The notes below the pieces were generated by a model. The model ran no database searches, was not told the DNA's origin, and was given only the letters and a program-made list of their open reading frames with translations. A program made the position numbers and the translations under genes. 6,638 bases of DNA from positions 1 to 6,638 of the forward strand of contig JABDQY010000200.1 of NCBI GenBank assembly GCA_013042025.1, written 5' to 3'. The stretch comes from Bacteroidia bacterium (GTDB taxonomy: Bacteria; Bacteroidota; Bacteroidia; NS11-12g; UBA9320). This document shows positions 5,357 to 6,638 of the stretch, one piece after another (the first letter of the stretch is position 1; each line of letters begins with the position of its first letter).

Positions 5357-6638
5357 GATAGCAGATATCACAAAAATAGTAGGTGGAATTTTAGAAGGAA
5401 ATTCGGAAACACCAATTGAATTTATTTGCACAGATAGTAGAAAAATCCAATATCCCAATGCTTCAATATTCATTGCACTGAAGACATCAAAAAGTGATGG
5501 ACATAATTATTTAAAGCAAGCTACAAAACAAGGTGTTGCAGCATTAATTGTTTCCGAAAATATTTCCTCTGAAATTCCATATATAAAGGTTTCTGATACC
5601 CTAGAAGCATTACAAAAACTGGCAACACATCATCGAAATGAGTTCTCCGTCCCAGTTATCGGAATTACTGGAAGTAATGGAAAAACTATAGTAAAAGAGT
5701 GGATCAGCTATCTTCTTCAAGATACTTTCGCAATTTGCAAAAGCCCCAAAAGTTATAATTCACAAATAGGGGTGCCCTTGTCGGTATGGTCCATGAATAA
5801 AAAGCACACTTTGGGTGTATTTGAAGCTGGTATTTCGCAGGCCGGTGAAATGGAAAAACTAGCAAGAATTATACAGCCATCAATAGGTGTTTTTACACAC
5901 TTTGGTGATGCCCACGATTCTGGATTCAAATCGCGAAAAGAAAAACTACAAGAAAAAGCAAAATTGTTTTCTTCGTGTGAAACTGTTGTATGTTCAGACA
6001 GCAATAAGTTAGCAATCAAAGAGTTCAGCAAGATGCCAGTTAACCTATTTACTTGGGGAAGTTCAGTTGCTTCTAAACTACATGTCTTTAAAAATACAGA
6101 TCAAACATTTACTTTAACTTATCAAGGAAATAGTTCTTCAGTAAGTTTGCCATATAACGACAAGGCTTCTCTTGATAATGCCTTTTCCTCAATTGCGACT
6201 TGCTTAGTGGTTGGAATCTCCTTGGAAACTATTCTAGGAAAGCTTGAACATATGCCTGTTATTGACATGCGTTTACAGCAGGTATATGGTCTCAACAACA
6301 ATCACTTGGTTTTAGATTATTATAATTCCGATTTTCAATCTATAGTAATTGCATTAGATTTCTTAAAACAGCAGCATTCCAAAACAAAAACTACGGTCAT
6401 TCTTTCAGATATTTTACAAAGTAATTTACCTCCTGAAGAACTCTATGGAAAAGTAAATAAACTACTTAAAAACAATGATATTGATGAATTCATTGGGATT
6501 GGACCTTCAATACAGCAACATGCCAATAAATTTGATCTTGATTCGGCTTTTTATCAAACAACAGAAGAGTTCTTAAACAAATATCCGTTTCATCAGCTTA
6601 AAAATCAGACAATATTACTAAAAGGTGCACGTCTATTT
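5349..6638 (+). CDS. murF: UDP-N-acetylmuramoyl-tripeptide-D-alanyl-D-alanine ligase (MurF), probably front half of MurF-alanine racemase fusion (partial)
   Basis: Cytoplasmic ATP-dependent ligase that adds D-Ala-D-Ala to UDP-MurNAc-tripeptide, the last soluble step of peptidoglycan precursor synthesis. 430 codons are visible and the frame is still open at the right edge. The N-terminal substrate domain (1-~100) includes TDSRKI. The Mur ligase ATPase domain has the P-loop GITGSNGKTIVKEW (105-118; Lys112), YNSQIGVPLS (136-145), FEAGISQAGEME (158-169) and GDAH (186-189). The C-terminal domain has DMRLQ (306-310), DYYNSD (323-328) and KGAR (425-428). GKTIVKEW and KSYNSQIGVPLS, in place of GKTTTKE and GNLNNxIG, are what I associate with the Bacteroidota bifunctional MurF-Alr protein, so an alanine racemase domain is predicted beyond 6638. 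A TAA at 5328-5330 closes the frame upstream and no in-frame ATG lies near the start. TTG 5349 yields the expected M-Y-T-I-x-x-I N-terminus. Confidence 0.92.
   Translation, partial: MYTIADITKIVGGILEGNSETPIEFICTDSRKIQYPNASIFIALKTSKSDGHNYLKQATKQGVAALIVSENISSEIPYIKVSDTLEALQKLATHHRNEFSVPVIGITGSNGKTIVKEWISYLLQDTFAICKSPKSYNSQIGVPLSVWSMNKKHTLGVFEAGISQAGEMEKLARIIQPSIGVFTHFGDAHDSGFKSRKEKLQEKAKLFSSCETVVCSDSNKLAIKEFSKMPVNLFTWGSSVASKLHVFKNTDQTFTLTYQGNSSSVSLPYNDKASLDNAFSSIATCLVVGISLETILGKLEHMPVIDMRLQQVYGLNNNHLVLDYYNSDFQSIVIALDFLKQQHSKTKTTVILSDILQSNLPPEELYGKVNKLLKNNDIDEFIGIGPSIQQHANKFDLDSAFYQTTEEFLNKYPFHQLKNQTILLKGARLF
5371..5378 (-). promoter_or_regulatory. Candidate -7 promoter box (TATTTTTG) for recX, inside murF
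   Basis: On the minus strand TATTTTTG (5378 to 5371) fits TAnnTTTG. It would start transcription near 5365, about 30 nt before GTG 5333. It lies within the first codons of murF. The upstream -33 element is not evident, so support is modest. Confidence 0.35.

Noticed and set aside
5753..6031. Minus-strand 92-codon open frame inside murF
   Set aside because: It is antisense to the conserved Mur ligase ATPase domain and resembles no known protein.

Overview
The window is an AT-rich chromosomal segment that looks like a member of the Bacteroidota, most likely a flavobacterium-type organism. Four things point that way. The MurF has the Bacteroidota MurF-alanine racemase sequence signature. There are two secreted DUF1573 proteins. 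TAnnTTTG promoter boxes occur at several genes. Shine-Dalgarno sequences are absent before nearly every start. No mobile element, CRISPR array, tRNA or rRNA is visible. Genes are packed tightly: the longest gene-free stretch is 89 bp.

Layout. Bases 1-1941 (minus, running off the left edge) encode a B12-dependent methylmalonyl-CoA mutase. Its first ~220 residues look like a shortened small (MutA) subunit fused to the catalytic large-subunit barrel. Divergent from it, after a 54-bp gap, is an enoyl-CoA hydratase (1996-2763, plus). Then come two secreted DUF1573 proteins in tandem (2853-3299 and 3357-3935, plus), separated by a strong intrinsic terminator. The second DUF1573 gene overlaps tail-to-tail with a minus-strand two-gene operon. 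That operon is recX (5333-4818) followed by a PLP enzyme of the ACC deaminase / D-cysteine desulfhydrase family (4821-3925), coupled by an ATGA overlap. Divergent from recX is murF (5349 to the right edge, plus), very probably the front half of a MurF-Alr fusion.

Functional links. The mutase and the hydratase both act on acyl-CoA thioesters (propionate / branched-chain amino acid / fatty acid catabolism) and share a symmetric divergent promoter region. The remaining genes look like ordinary housekeeping: secreted proteins of unknown role, recombination control, D-cysteine or related amino acid breakdown, and peptidoglycan precursor synthesis. No evident new multi-gene defence or metabolic system is present.

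The points most worth a second look are the compact MutA-MutB fusion, the two mirror-symmetric divergent start regions in which promoter -7 boxes lie 5-7 nt from the start codons (suggesting leaderless mRNAs), the non-ATG start of murF, and the diverged second DUF1573 protein with a coiled-coil spacer.
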